From the NCBI RefSeq assembly GCF_028553765.1, contig NZ_CP067134.1, positions 281,501 to 345,500 of the forward strand: 64,000 nt of DNA. The letters run 5' to 3'. Below are positions 10,367 through 19,461 of the stretch, one piece after another. Origin of the DNA: Paracoccus stylophorae. GTDB taxonomy: Bacteria > Pseudomonadota > Alphaproteobacteria > Rhodobacterales > Rhodobacteraceae. Under the pieces are notes generated by a model, which saw only the letters and a list, made by a program, of their open reading frames with translations, ran no database searches and was not told the origin of the DNA. A program made the translations under genes and the position numbers. The number at the start of each line of letters is the position of its first letter. Position 1 is the stretch's first letter.

Positions 10367-11077
10367 CTAATCGAAGCGCTCTGCATCCTGGGCGGCATAC
10401 ATCGCAACCGCTCTTTCCGTCACCGCATTCTCACGCAGTTTTTCCACAATCTCGGGAAGTCGGTTTGCGGGAATGGCGGCCGTCATCTCGTTGTTGTTCA
10501 TCCCGGTTCGCACCCGGCTCAACATGCAGCCCACGCTCACCGCGACGTCGTTCGCTTCCTTGGCGATCGCCACGATGTGGCACTGCGGCTTTCCTTCAAA
10601 GCGCACACCGTCGATGGCGTCGTCGATAATCATGGCCTGTTTGGCGTTCAGGCGCAGGAAGATGATTTCGGGGTCGCCCGCGAAATCGGCGACCGGGCCG
10701 TAAGTGACAGACTGAGGGCGCTCCTTGACGGTGGCGATTCCTGGAACATCGGCCTCGCTCACCCAACCGGAGGAGAAGAGCGCGGCGACGTCATCATTGC
10801 CCGCCACCTCATCGAGACGCTTGAAGCCGTGCGTGTAGCTTCCGACGCTGCAATTGGCATGGTCGGCTGCGACGGTCGAAAAGACGCGGGTCGCGGCCTT
10901 GTTCCAGAAGACGCATCCGGCCGATACCGCTCCGGTTCTTCCATCCGCGGCGGGAGGAGGGTAGACAGCCTGATAGCCGGGAACTCCGATTTCGGCCCTG
11001 AACGATATGCCCAGCGGCGGAGATGCGAGGCGCAACAGATCGGACAGTTCCGCGGCAAGGGCTTGCAGGGACGTCAT
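10367..11077 (-). CDS. DUF169 family protein
   Basis: A 236-aa protein of the uncharacterised DUF169 family, recognised by its cysteine-bearing pattern GCVFW...DHANCSVGSYTHG near residues 53-85 and the later CHIVAIA segment. ATG 11077 is chosen because AGGAG lies just upstream; the open frame reaches 11113. It is the last gene of a minus-strand operon with a nitrate/sulfonate-type ABC importer, 20 bp downstream of the permease. DUF169 function is unknown. The conserved cysteines hint at metal or cofactor binding, and the context suggests a role in handling the imported compound. Confidence 0.75.
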   Translation of the reverse strand: MTSLQALAAELSDLLRLASPPLGISFRAEIGVPGYQAVYPPPAADGRTGAVSAGCVFWNKAATRVFSTVAADHANCSVGSYTHGFKRLDEVAGNDDVAALFSSGWVSEADVPGIATVKERPQSVTYGPVADFAGDPEIIFLRLNAKQAMIIDDAIDGVRFEGKPQCHIVAIAKEANDVAVSVGCMLSRVRTGMNNNEMTAAIPANRLPEIVEKLRENAVTERAVAMYAAQDAERFD

Positions 11078-11097
11078 GTAAGCTCCTGGATTGACGA

Positions 11098-11859
11098 TCA
11101 GACGTGGCGCCACCGCAGCAGCCAGTGCTCCAGCCGGTCCGCCATGACGAAGAGAACGAGAACGAAGACCATGATCAGGAAGATCAGCGCCATGGTCAGC
11201 GCCGCATTATAACTGCTTTGAGCAAAGGAAAGCAGATAGCCCAGACCCCTGCTGGATGCCACGAATTCACCGACGACCGCACCGGTGAAGGCAAAGCCCA
11301 CCGCGACTTTCAGGTTTCCCATGATCCAGGCAATGACCGACGGGATATAGACCTCACGCAAGAGGGTCCCGCGTCCCCCGCCAAGCGTGCGAACTCTTTC
11401 GACGAGTCGCACATCCACCTCACGAACCCCGCTGTAGACGGCGAAAAAGATCAGCACGGCGACAAGAACAATGCTGATGGCGATCTTCGAGCCGAGACCG
11501 ATGCCGAACCAGATGATGAAGAGCGGCGCGAGGATCACCCGGGGAATGGCGTTCAAGAGGATCATGATCGGCTCGAGGATGTCCGCCACCGGGCGAATCA
11601 ACGCACCCCCGAAACCAAGCAGGGCCCCCAGGATGAGGCCGAGAACCAGGCCGGCAAGTGCTGCGGTTGCCGTGGCGGCAAGATGGTTCCAGATCGAGCC
11701 TTCCGCAAAGAGCTGAAAGAGTGCCGCTCCGATCTGGCTTGGCGGCGGCAGATAGAACGGGTCGATGTATCCCTGCCGGCTGAGCAGTTCCCAGAGAAGA
11801 AGCATGACCACGAGTGACGTCCCCTGCCGCAGCCATTTTTGCGATTTCCAGAGGTTCAA
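11098..11859 (-). CDS. ABC transporter permease, nitrate/sulfonate/taurine type
   Basis: A 253-aa inner-membrane permease of the SsuC/TauC/NrtB family with about six membrane segments. The EAA-like cytoplasmic loop (TLGGGRGTLLREVYIPS) and the family PPPSQI start region are present. The start is TTG 11859, overlapping the TGA of the ATPase gene (TTGA); no ATG fits better near the N-terminus. It forms an importer with the ATPase and binding protein encoded upstream. Confidence 0.87.
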   Translation of the reverse strand: MNLWKSQKWLRQGTSLVVMLLLWELLSRQGYIDPFYLPPPSQIGAALFQLFAEGSIWNHLAATATAALAGLVLGLILGALLGFGGALIRPVADILEPIMILLNAIPRVILAPLFIIWFGIGLGSKIAISIVLVAVLIFFAVYSGVREVDVRLVERVRTLGGGRGTLLREVYIPSVIAWIMGNLKVAVGFAFTGAVVGEFVASSRGLGYLLSFAQSSYNAALTMALIFLIMVFVLVLFVMADRLEHWLLRWRHV

Positions 11860-12725
11860 GCGCCGCCCCCATCAACGTCGACTTCGTCCCACAGATCGTC
11901 CCAGATGCGCTGAAGGAGCGGAGCGAAGGAGGGGTGGCCCCGGACGTGTATCAGATCACGAGGCCGCGCGATCCTTACCTCGTATCGGCTGCGGATCAGA
12001 GCGCGCGGCCCCCGAGACAGGAGGTAGATCGTGTCCGAAAGCGCTTGCGCCTCTTCGAGATCGTGAGTGACCAAAAGCACGGTGATCTTTTCCCGCTCCA
12101 CCCATTCCAGAAGTTCCTGTGTCACCCTGTGCCGCACGATCGCGTCGAGCGAAGCGAAGGGTTCGTCCATCAGGAGCAGCTTGGGCCGGAGCGCAAGGAC
12201 CTGCGCTAAAGCGACGCGCTTCCTTTGGCCGCCGGAAAGCTGGCGCGGGTAGCGCAAGCCAAAATGCGCCAGCCCGAGTTGCGAGAGCCACTGGTCAGCT
12301 TCCGCGCGGGCCTCTGCCCGGCTCTTCCCCCGCAGCCTGAGACCCAGCGCCACGTTGTCTTGCGCCGTTCGCCACGGCAGCAGGGCGTCGTCCTGGAACA
12401 GGAAGCCCATGTCTTCGAGCGATACGAACCGCTCGACCGTTCCGCCGGCTGGCGCGTGCAGCCCGGCAATTGCCCGAAGCACCGTGCTCTTGCCCGAACC
12501 GGATGGGCCGACGAGGCTGACGAATTCGCCTTCCCTCACCTTCAGGGATGCGCCCGCCAGCACCGGCTCGGCGCCGCCATAACTCATGACGAGGTCGGTG
12601 ATCCGGATCACGACCCTCTCGCTCCGGCTCCCGACCGGAGCAGCCGCCGTGTCGGAACGCGGAAAGGCCTTGCGCGGGTCTTCCGGATCGGTCTGAGCCG
12701 CCTCAACCCGCTGCATTTCAGTCAT
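11856..12725 (-). CDS. ABC transporter ATP-binding protein, nitrate/sulfonate/taurine type
   Basis: A 289-aa ATPase of the SsuB/TauB/NrtD family. Walker A GPSGSGKST is near residue 76, followed by Q-loop FLFQDD, signature LSGGQRKR, Walker B LLLMDEPFASLD and switch His in VTHD. About 38 residues at the N-terminus (TEMQRVEAAQTDPED...) are extra relative to typical family members. ATG 12725 overlaps the binding-protein stop as ATGA. A longer frame to 12818 exists but overlaps the upstream gene. Confidence 0.87.
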   Translation of the reverse strand: MTEMQRVEAAQTDPEDPRKAFPRSDTAAAPVGSRSERVVIRITDLVMSYGGAEPVLAGASLKVREGEFVSLVGPSGSGKSTVLRAIAGLHAPAGGTVERFVSLEDMGFLFQDDALLPWRTAQDNVALGLRLRGKSRAEARAEADQWLSQLGLAHFGLRYPRQLSGGQRKRVALAQVLALRPKLLLMDEPFASLDAIVRHRVTQELLEWVEREKITVLLVTHDLEEAQALSDTIYLLSRGPRALIRSRYEVRIARPRDLIHVRGHPSFAPLLQRIWDDLWDEVDVDGGGA

Positions 12726-13777
12726 GCAGGCACGACCTCGGTGTCCAGAAGGACGCCGAGATCCACGCTGGCAGTCAGTGACCCGCTGGAGCGCAGCGCA
12801 TCCACGACGCGCTGGCACGCCTCGACGTCGATGGCCACGGATTCGGGGTAAAGCGATGCCCGATACTGCGCAATGATCTTCTCGAACTGCGCTCCTTCCC
12901 CTCCCACGAGCAGTTCCGGGGGAATCGCCTGCCGCAGCCGCGACACCGGCGCTTCACGCTGAAATTGCAGACCCGTCTCGAGGGCTCGCGCAACGGCCTG
13001 CATCTCCTCAAGGCGCTCATCGCGCTCTTCGGCACGATAGGCGACGCCCATGAACTCGTAGGGCCCGCCCAGATACCGATCGGCATCTTCTATCTCCATC
13101 GCGTTGAAGAGGATGCGTCCGCCAGCGGCGGCGATCAGCGTCAAGGCCGGCTCCTGAACCATTCCGGCGGCAACCTGCCCCCGGCGCAGCGCCTCGAACA
13201 TGTTCGGCCCAAGGGCTGCGAACTGGATGGTCGACGGATCGGCGCCGGCCTGCGTCAGGAGGAAGAGCATCAGCGTGTGGTCGGCGTTGCCGAGGCCGGA
13301 GATCCCGACCGTCTCGCCCTCGAGATCCTTGAACGAAAGGATGGTTTCCACCTGGTCGGGCGCCACCGCAAGGGCGAAAAGAGGCAGACGGCCGGTGGTC
13401 GCAAAGCGGCGTATACCCGCCCCGTTGGCAAAGGCCTGAACGGCGACGTCGAACGAGGTGGCCGCGTAATCGACGGCGCCGCCGACCAGGGCCTGCATGG
13501 CGGCATTTCCGCCCCGGGTGTAAACCAGTTCGACCTCAAGACCCTCGCGCGCGAAGAACTCCTCGGCCCGGGTGACCTCGTAAGGAACGACGCAGAGAAG
13601 CTGGCTGCAGAAGGCAAGCCTGATGGGGGTTCCCTGCGCACGGCTGCTTGTCGCTCCGGCGGCCATAGACAGGCCGGCCACACCGGCCGCTCCCTTGATC
13701 AAGGATCTGCGCGAGATCCCGTCGGGATCGGGGCCGCCCAGATAAAGGTCGAGCTTGCTCTCCTGGCAGCACCGCAT
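12722..13777 (-). CDS. ABC transporter substrate-binding protein, nitrate/sulfonate/bicarbonate type (Tat substrate)
   Basis: A 351-aa SsuA/TauA/NMT1-like binding protein and the first gene of the importer operon. A twin-arginine signal (SRRSLIKG followed by a hydrophobic stretch and SSRAQG) starts about 22 residues in. Before it comes a short cysteine-containing leader (MRCCQESKLD), unusual for this family. The mature part has the family pattern RGGNAAMQALVGGAVDYA. ATG 13777 is taken as start because the upstream extension to 14101 reads as low-quality sequence. The ligand is unknown; a sulfonate is plausible from family and from proximity to the taurine locus, but this is inference. Confidence 0.83.
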   Translation of the reverse strand: MRCCQESKLDLYLGGPDPDGISRRSLIKGAAGVAGLSMAAGATSSRAQGTPIRLAFCSQLLCVVPYEVTRAEEFFAREGLEVELVYTRGGNAAMQALVGGAVDYAATSFDVAVQAFANGAGIRRFATTGRLPLFALAVAPDQVETILSFKDLEGETVGISGLGNADHTLMLFLLTQAGADPSTIQFAALGPNMFEALRRGQVAAGMVQEPALTLIAAAGGRILFNAMEIEDADRYLGGPYEFMGVAYRAEERDERLEEMQAVARALETGLQFQREAPVSRLRQAIPPELLVGGEGAQFEKIIAQYRASLYPESVAIDVEACQRVVDALRSSGSLTASVDLGVLLDTEVVPA

Positions 13778-14456
13778 GGTCGTGATCCCCTGATAAGCGT
13801 GATCGAGTATGGCTGTTACCCACGCGGCTGTCAAACAACCGGGTTCCCTCGCTGACGATCTGGTCCGCTTCCGCGATAACTTGGGATACCGCGCGGCAAG
13901 CCGCAGCAAGCTGCCTTCATCGCCTCGTTCACGGGGCGCCTGCGCGACGCGATAACCGTTCGGCAGAGGCCGCGGACGCTGGCGGCCCTTGGGTCGTGGC
14001 TTTGGGATGGCTGAGCCGCCGGGCCGATTTTCCGCAAGCTGGTCAAGGCGCTCGTCGATCCTGTCGGTCCGTGCATCCTCGGGATCGAATGTTCCACCCA
14101 CCAGCGGACCATAACCTCGTGTTCTTCGTGATCACATTTGACAATCTGGCGATGGGCCGAACACCGCGCTACGACCTGTCCGCGTTTCGGTTCGACCGGT
14201 TCCGCCCGGCCCTCTGGTGATTACCCGCCCCCTCGCCACCAGCAAGCTAAGGCCCCGGCGGCGATGGACCAACCGCAGCCGGCGACCCGTGCGACGTTCC
14301 CGTTCGCCGGGCGTGATGCGGCCTCCGGGGGTCGACTTGCCCGCCGCTGCTGTTGCAACGCCAACCAGAAGTTATCCGTCAGCCAAATCGCCGAGCTGTG
14401 TCCGAAGCCAACCTCACCGACCACGACAAGCCGCACGGCCGGCGTTTTTTCCGTTC
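13778..14456. other. Intergenic region upstream of the ABC operon
   Basis: 679 bp without a supported gene. Short frames occur on both strands (plus 13996-14220, minus 13831-14112 and 14221-14472). None has a family signature or ribosome site. It should contain the promoter of the ABC importer operon (minus strand) and the terminator of tauR, but neither could be pinpointed. Confidence 0.35.
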
Positions 14457-15941
14457 TCACAACTCCCCGCACGACAATCCGCGCGCGCGGCTTTCGATCA
14501 GCCCGACCGCCGTGGCGATCCGGCTTTTGCAGATCGAGCCATAGCCCAGTCGGAAGAACGGGCAGGGTGCGGGCGGGTTTTCGAAGAAGACCGCGCCGGG
14601 TTCGATCAGCACACTGTCATGCTCAAGCCGTGCCGCCAGCACCTCGCTGTCGCTGCCCTCGGGGCCGCAGACCCACACGCTTGAGCCGCCCGAGGTGGGA
14701 ACGCCCGCGATCCGCAGCGACGTCCGGTTCAGCGCCTGTTCCAGGATTTCCCGCCGGGCTTGCAGGGTTTCGCGCAGCCGCACGATATGGGCGTCGTAAT
14801 GGCCAAGCGCCAAGAAATACGCGGTGATGCGCTGCAGATGGCTGGGCGGGTGACGCAGCATGATCGACCGCAGCGCGCGCGCCCGTTCGATCAGCGCCGC
14901 AGGCGCGACCATGTAACCGATGCGCAGTCCCGGAAACAGCGACTTGGAGAAGCTGCCCAGATAGATGACGCGGCCCGAACGATCCAGCGATTTCAGCGCC
15001 GGTTCCGGCGGCGACAGATACGACATCTCGAAATCGTAATCATCCTCGACGATCAGGAAATCCTGCGTCCCGGCCATGGCGATCAATTCGCGCCGGCGCG
15101 ACAGCGGCATGGTGGTGCCGGTGGGGATGTGGTGGCTGGGCGTGATCGCCACCAATCGCGTGTTTTGCGGCAGATCGGCGGGGTTCAGCCCCATCTCGTC
15201 GACCGGCAGGAACGTCGTCGGGCTTTGCGCGCGGCGCAGCGTTTCGGCGAAATCGGGATAGCCCGGCTCTTCCATGACCGCCAGACGGTCGGCGCGGGCC
15301 AGCAGTTCGACGGTCAGATACAGCCCGTTCTGCGCCCCCATCGTCACCAGAACCTCATCGGGCCGCGCCATGATCCCGCGCCGCTGCAAGGTGTTGGAAC
15401 AGATGTAATCGACCAGCAACGGATCGTCCGCGCGATAGCGGTCGGCCGCCAGATCGGGAAAATCGCGGCTGCCCAGGGCGCGGCGCGCGCAATCGCGCCA
15501 GGCGCCGTGATCGAACAGCGTCTCATCCGCCTGTCCGAAAATGAACGGATAGCGATAGTCGCGCCAGTTCGCAGGCTTCTGGATCACCCGTTTCGGAAGA
15601 TCGTGGTCCGACAGCCAGTCGCCCCAATCCATCGGCTTTTCGTCGCCGGAGGGCTGGATCGGCTGCAATCGGCGATGCGGCACGGTCGCGGCCACGGCGA
15701 CGCCCGATCGCGGGATCGTCTCAAGATATCCCTGGCTGACCAGATCCTGATAGACCAGCGTGACCGTCATCCGGGACATGCCCAAAGCCTCGGCCATCCT
15801 GCGGCTGGAGGGCAGGCGCGATCCCGGTCCGGCCCGGCTTTCCAGAATCGCCCGCACGATGGCTGCGGCCAGACGCCCCTGCAGGCTCGGCGCGTCGTCC
15901 TCGCGCAGATAGATCGTCTCGACTGGGATCCGGCGCCGCAT
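14457..15941 (-). CDS. tauR: TauR, MocR-type taurine-responsive transcriptional regulator
   Basis: A 494-aa MocR/GntR regulator. An N-terminal winged helix (LPSSRRMAEALGMSRMTVTL, about residues 43-62) is joined to a class I aminotransferase-like domain. The PLP-binding Lys is K333 in GSFSKSLFPGLRIGY. In Rhodobacter capsulatus TauR activates taurine genes and binds direct repeats of CTGGACYTAA. It is divergent from tauK. Its start codon directly abuts the first repeat, suggesting autoregulation when TauR occupies its site. Confidence 0.92.
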   Translation of the reverse strand: MRRRIPVETIYLREDDAPSLQGRLAAAIVRAILESRAGPGSRLPSSRRMAEALGMSRMTVTLVYQDLVSQGYLETIPRSGVAVAATVPHRRLQPIQPSGDEKPMDWGDWLSDHDLPKRVIQKPANWRDYRYPFIFGQADETLFDHGAWRDCARRALGSRDFPDLAADRYRADDPLLVDYICSNTLQRRGIMARPDEVLVTMGAQNGLYLTVELLARADRLAVMEEPGYPDFAETLRRAQSPTTFLPVDEMGLNPADLPQNTRLVAITPSHHIPTGTTMPLSRRRELIAMAGTQDFLIVEDDYDFEMSYLSPPEPALKSLDRSGRVIYLGSFSKSLFPGLRIGYMVAPAALIERARALRSIMLRHPPSHLQRITAYFLALGHYDAHIVRLRETLQARREILEQALNRTSLRIAGVPTSGGSSVWVCGPEGSDSEVLAARLEHDSVLIEPGAVFFENPPAPCPFFRLGYGSICKSRIATAVGLIESRARGLSCGEL

Positions 15942-15973
15942 CTGGACCTAACTTTGCCTCTAACTGGACATAT
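15942..15973 (+). promoter_or_regulatory. TauR box pair in the tauR-tauK intergenic region
   Basis: CTGGACCTAA at 15942-15951 matches the published TauR repeat CTGGACYTAA fully. CTGGACATAT at 15964-15973 matches 8 of 10. They are direct repeats 22 bp apart, about two helical turns, in the only promoter region shared by tauR and tauKLMXY-xsc. A TGACG-TCG-CGTCA inverted repeat follows at 15978-15990. Confidence 0.8.
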
Positions 15974-16057
15974 CCTTTGACGTCGCGTCAGGCAATGGTG
16001 CGCGGCGAGGCGACCGCCGGGAATCGCGGCGCCGACTGACTATCAGGGAGGATAGAC

Positions 16058-17062
16058 ATGAATTTCACGACCCGTTTGCTGACCGGTACCGCCGTCACGC
16101 TGGCGCTGGCGCTGCCGGCCGCCGCTGTCGAGTACAAGATCGCCGTGGGCGATGGCGCCGGCGGCACGCAAGAGGCGCTTGGCAAGGCGTTCGTCGCCGC
16201 GCTGGAAGAACAATCCGGCGGCGAAATGACCGCCAAGCTTTTCGTGAACGGCCAGCTGGGCGACGAACAGGACACCGTCAGCGCCGCCGCCACCGGCACG
16301 CTGGATTTCTCGATCCTGGCGATCAACAACATCACGCCCTTCTCGCCGTCGGTGGGGACGCTGACGCTGCCCTATGTCATCCTCAGCCAGGATGACGCCG
16401 AAAAGATCACGCAGGGCGAGGTCGGCCAGCAGATGATCGACCAGACCATCGAGGATGCCGGTGTGCGCATCATCGGCTGGGGCTATTCGGGTTTCCGCGT
16501 GCTGACCAACTCGAAAAAGCCGGTCTCGACGGTCGAGGATCTTCAGGGACTGGTCATCCGCGTCCCGAAGAACGAGATCATGATCGAAACCTATAAAAGC
16601 TGGGGCATCAACCCGACGCCGATGGCCTGGGGCGAAACCTTCGCCGCGCTTCAGCAGAAGGTCGTGGACGGGCAGGACAACCCCTACATGACCGTCTATG
16701 CGATGAAGTTCGACGAGGTTCAGAAATACATCACCGATCTGCACTATCTGTTCTCGATCGAGCCGCTGATCATCAGCGAGGCGCTTTTCCAGGACCTCAG
16801 CGAAGAGGAACAGGCCCAGGTGCTGGCCGCGGGCGAAGCCGCCACCAAGGCATCGGCGGAATTCCTGCGCACGGAAGAAGCCAAGATCCGCGATGAGCTG
16901 GTCAGCCGCGGCATGGAAATCACCGAGCCCGCGAGCGACGAGCAAGAGTTCATGGATCTGGCCACCGCGGCCGTCTGGCCGCAATTCTACGACCAGATCG
17001 GCGGGAAAGAGGTGCTGGACAACGTCCTGACCTCGCTGGGCCGCGAACCCGCGGCAGAGTGA
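16058..17062 (+). CDS. tauK: TauK, TRAP transporter solute-binding protein for taurine
   Basis: A 334-aa DctP-family periplasmic binding protein with a Sec signal peptide (cleavage near AAAV). The family region FRVLTNSKKPV...DLQGLVIRVP includes the Arg that binds the ligand carboxylate or sulfonate group. It follows a strong GGGAGGA ribosome site. It is the first gene of the taurine operon and works with TauL and TauM. A 13-bp hairpin separates it from tauL, probably allowing higher binding-protein expression. Confidence 0.9.
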   Translation: MNFTTRLLTGTAVTLALALPAAAVEYKIAVGDGAGGTQEALGKAFVAALEEQSGGEMTAKLFVNGQLGDEQDTVSAAATGTLDFSILAINNITPFSPSVGTLTLPYVILSQDDAEKITQGEVGQQMIDQTIEDAGVRIIGWGYSGFRVLTNSKKPVSTVEDLQGLVIRVPKNEIMIETYKSWGINPTPMAWGETFAALQQKVVDGQDNPYMTVYAMKFDEVQKYITDLHYLFSIEPLIISEALFQDLSEEEQAQVLAAGEAATKASAEFLRTEEAKIRDELVSRGMEITEPASDEQEFMDLATAAVWPQFYDQIGGKEVLDNVLTSLGREPAAE

Positions 17063-17066
17063 TCGC

Positions 17067-17097
17067 GACTGCGCGCGGCCCCGCGCCGCGCGCAGTC
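17067..17097 (+). promoter_or_regulatory. Intercistronic hairpin tauK-tauL
   Basis: A perfect 13-bp stem: GACTGCGCGCGGC at 17067-17079 and its complement at 17085-17097, loop CCCGC. It lies immediately after the tauK stop. It lacks a U-tract, so partial termination or 3'-end mRNA stabilisation is likely, as known for other binding-protein genes. Confidence 0.7.
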
Positions 17098-17140
17098 TTC
17101 CCCGACCGTCCGTCCCGCCACGTTTCACCGGAGGCCGTCG

Positions 17141-17704
17141 ATGCCCGCGCTCTGGTCCTTTCTGGACAAGTTCGAAAGCCATGTCTGCCGCATCCTGCTG
17201 GCCGTCTTCGTGACGCTGCTGTTCGTGCAGATCGTGGCCCGCCAGATCTTCGGTTTCTCGATCACCTGGATCGAGGAGCTTTCGGTCATCCTGTTCGTGT
17301 GGTTCGCCTATTTCGGTGCGTCCTATGCGGCGCGCATGGCCGCGCATAACCGGGTGACGTTCCAGTTCAACACCCTGCCGCGCGGCACCGCCCGCATCAT
17401 CGAGGCGATCGGCGATCTGTTCTGGATCGGCTTCAACCTGGTCTTCATCTGGTATTCGATCGAATTCATCAGCCGCCTGAAGCCCTTCGTGAAGGCCCAG
17501 ACCCTGGGTTGGGAAATGCGCTGGGTCTATCTGGTGCTGCCCATCGCCTTCATCCTGATGACCCTGCGCATCCTGCAGGTCAACTACATGAAGCTGGTCA
17601 TGGGCATCGACCCGCGCGACCCCGACAAGGTCGAGGTCGAGGACATGCTGGAGCTTGCCGAAGACGAAAAGCGCGCCTTCGAGCAACAGGAGCACAAGAA
17701 ATGA
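17141..17704 (+). CDS. tauL: TauL, TRAP transporter small permease
   Basis: A 187-aa DctQ-family membrane protein with four predicted membrane segments (about residues 18-35, 45-65, 88-110 and 128-145). It has the typical Gln/Arg-containing first helix (FVQIVARQIFGFSITWIEE). The charged C-terminal tail (about 40 residues, Asp/Glu-rich) is cytosolic. It is coupled to tauM by ATGA overlap. Confidence 0.88.
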   Translation: MPALWSFLDKFESHVCRILLAVFVTLLFVQIVARQIFGFSITWIEELSVILFVWFAYFGASYAARMAAHNRVTFQFNTLPRGTARIIEAIGDLFWIGFNLVFIWYSIEFISRLKPFVKAQTLGWEMRWVYLVLPIAFILMTLRILQVNYMKLVMGIDPRDPDKVEVEDMLELAEDEKRAFEQQEHKK

Positions 17705-19041
17705 ACGATCTTCTGATCGAAATCCTGTTCGGCTCGTTCTTTGCGCTGATGCTGCTGGGGGCGCCGATCACGGTGGCGCTGGGCGTGTCGTCGCTGTTCG
17801 CGATGTTGTATCTGGGCGACAACCCGATCAAGATGGTGCAGATGGCGTGGTCCTCGGTGGGTTCGTTCCCGCTGATGGCGCTGCCCGCCTTCATCCTGGC
17901 CGGCGCGCTGATGGAGGCCGCAGGCCTGTCCCGCCGGCTGATCAACGTGGCCGAAAGCCTGGCCGGGCCGTTCACCGGCGGGCTGTCGGCGGCCACCGTC
18001 ATGGCTTGCCTGTTCTTCGGCGCGATTTCCGGGTCCGGTCCCGCCACGACCGCCGCTGTCGGCATGCTGATGATCCCGGCGATGGTGCGGCAGGGATACG
18101 GGCCGGGCTATGCGGCATCCGTCACCGCAGCCGCGGGCGGGCTGGGCATCATCATCCCGCCCTCGATCCCGATGGTCATCTACGGCATCTCGGCCATGGG
18201 CCTGCAAGCCCCGCCCGAGGCGGTCGAGGCGCATGGCGTGTTCCAGTCCGTCTCGATCTCGAAGCTGTTCATCGCCGGCTTCTTCCCCGGCGTGGTGATG
18301 GCGGGCGGTCTGCTGGTCATGAACTATGTCCGCTGCCGGATGCGCGGCTTTCACGGCTCGTCCGAGCCGCTGTCGCTGCACAAGGTGGCCTGCGCCTGCT
18401 ATCAGGGCTTCTGGGCGCTGCTGGCCCCGGTGGTGATCCTGGGCGGCATCTATTCCGGCTTTTTCACGCCGACCGAGGCCGCCATCGTCGCGATCTTCTA
18501 CACGCTGTTCGTCGGCGGGGTGATCTATCGCGAACTGGATCTGGGCGAGATGATCAAGTCGCTGGACACGACCACCTGGCTGGCCGGCCGCGTCCTGCTG
18601 GTGCTGTTCACCGCGACGATCTTCGGCCGCATCCTGGTCGAGAACAACGTCCCCGGCGTCATCGCGGGCGGCATCCTGTCGCTGACCGACAACCTCTACA
18701 TCATCTGGGCCATGGTGATCGGCCTGTTGCTGATCGTCGGCATGTTCATGGAAACGCTGGCGGCGATCATGATCCTGGTCCCGGTGATGCTGCCCGTGGC
18801 CTACATGATGGGCATCGACCCGATCCATTTCGGGATCGTGATGATCTGCACCCTGTCCGTCGGCTTCCAGACGCCGCCGCTGGGCGAGAACCTGTTCATC
18901 GCCTCGGGCATCTCGGGCGTGTCGATCGAACGGATCAGCCTGCGGGCCATCCCGTTCGCCATCGCCTCTGTCACCGCCATCTTCATCATCGCCTCATTCC
19001 CGGAAATCGCCCTGTGGCTGCCCCGGATGATGGGCTACTAA
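17701..19041 (+). CDS. tauM: TauM, TRAP transporter large permease
   Basis: A 446-aa DctM-family permease with about 12 membrane segments. Family motifs include FGAISGSGPATTAAVG, GGLGIIIPPSIPMVIYG and GFQTPPLGENLF. It couples taurine uptake to ion flow together with TauK and TauL. The ATG at 17701 overlaps the tauL stop. Confidence 0.9.
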   Translation: MNDLLIEILFGSFFALMLLGAPITVALGVSSLFAMLYLGDNPIKMVQMAWSSVGSFPLMALPAFILAGALMEAAGLSRRLINVAESLAGPFTGGLSAATVMACLFFGAISGSGPATTAAVGMLMIPAMVRQGYGPGYAASVTAAAGGLGIIIPPSIPMVIYGISAMGLQAPPEAVEAHGVFQSVSISKLFIAGFFPGVVMAGGLLVMNYVRCRMRGFHGSSEPLSLHKVACACYQGFWALLAPVVILGGIYSGFFTPTEAAIVAIFYTLFVGGVIYRELDLGEMIKSLDTTTWLAGRVLLVLFTATIFGRILVENNVPGVIAGGILSLTDNLYIIWAMVIGLLLIVGMFMETLAAIMILVPVMLPVAYMMGIDPIHFGIVMICTLSVGFQTPPLGENLFIASGISGVSIERISLRAIPFAIASVTAIFIIASFPEIALWLPRMMGY

Positions 19042-19056
19042 GCAAGGAGAATACGC

Positions 19057-19452
19057 ATGTCCCGCAAGCTGACCGCCGACGATCTCAAGTCGACATTCGA
19101 TGCCTTCAACCGCCACGACATTGACGGCGTGATGACCCATTTCGCCGATGACTGCGTGTTCTACACCGTCGCGGGCGAAAACGAATACGGCAACAAGATC
19201 GAAGGCAAGGACGCCATCGCCAAGGCTTTCGAAGGCGTGTGGACGGCGATGCCCGACGTCCAGTGGGCCGATCACAGCCATTTCCTGTCCGAAGACGGCA
19301 GCCGGGGCGTGTCGCAATGGACCTTCCGGGCGACCAATCCCGACGGCACCCGGACCGAGGTTCAGGGCGTCGACCTGTTCCGCATCAAGGACGGAAAACT
19401 GGTCGAGAAACAGGCGATCCGCAAGCAGCGGCCTCCGGTTCCGGCAAAGTAA
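19057..19452 (+). CDS. tauX: TauX, taurine dehydrogenase small subunit
   Basis: A 131-aa SnoaL/NTF2-like protein. TauX and TauY together form taurine dehydrogenase, which deaminates taurine to sulfoacetaldehyde and ammonium with cytochrome c as the usual acceptor. The NTF2-like fold is suggested by FNRHDIDGVMTHFADDC near residue 16 and the C-terminal strand DLFRIKDGKLVEKQ. It follows tauM with a GGAGA ribosome site and precedes tauY by nine bases. The catalytic contribution of TauX itself is not established. Confidence 0.88.
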   Translation: MSRKLTADDLKSTFDAFNRHDIDGVMTHFADDCVFYTVAGENEYGNKIEGKDAIAKAFEGVWTAMPDVQWADHSHFLSEDGSRGVSQWTFRATNPDGTRTEVQGVDLFRIKDGKLVEKQAIRKQRPPVPAK

Positions 19453-19461
19453 GGCAGGGCC

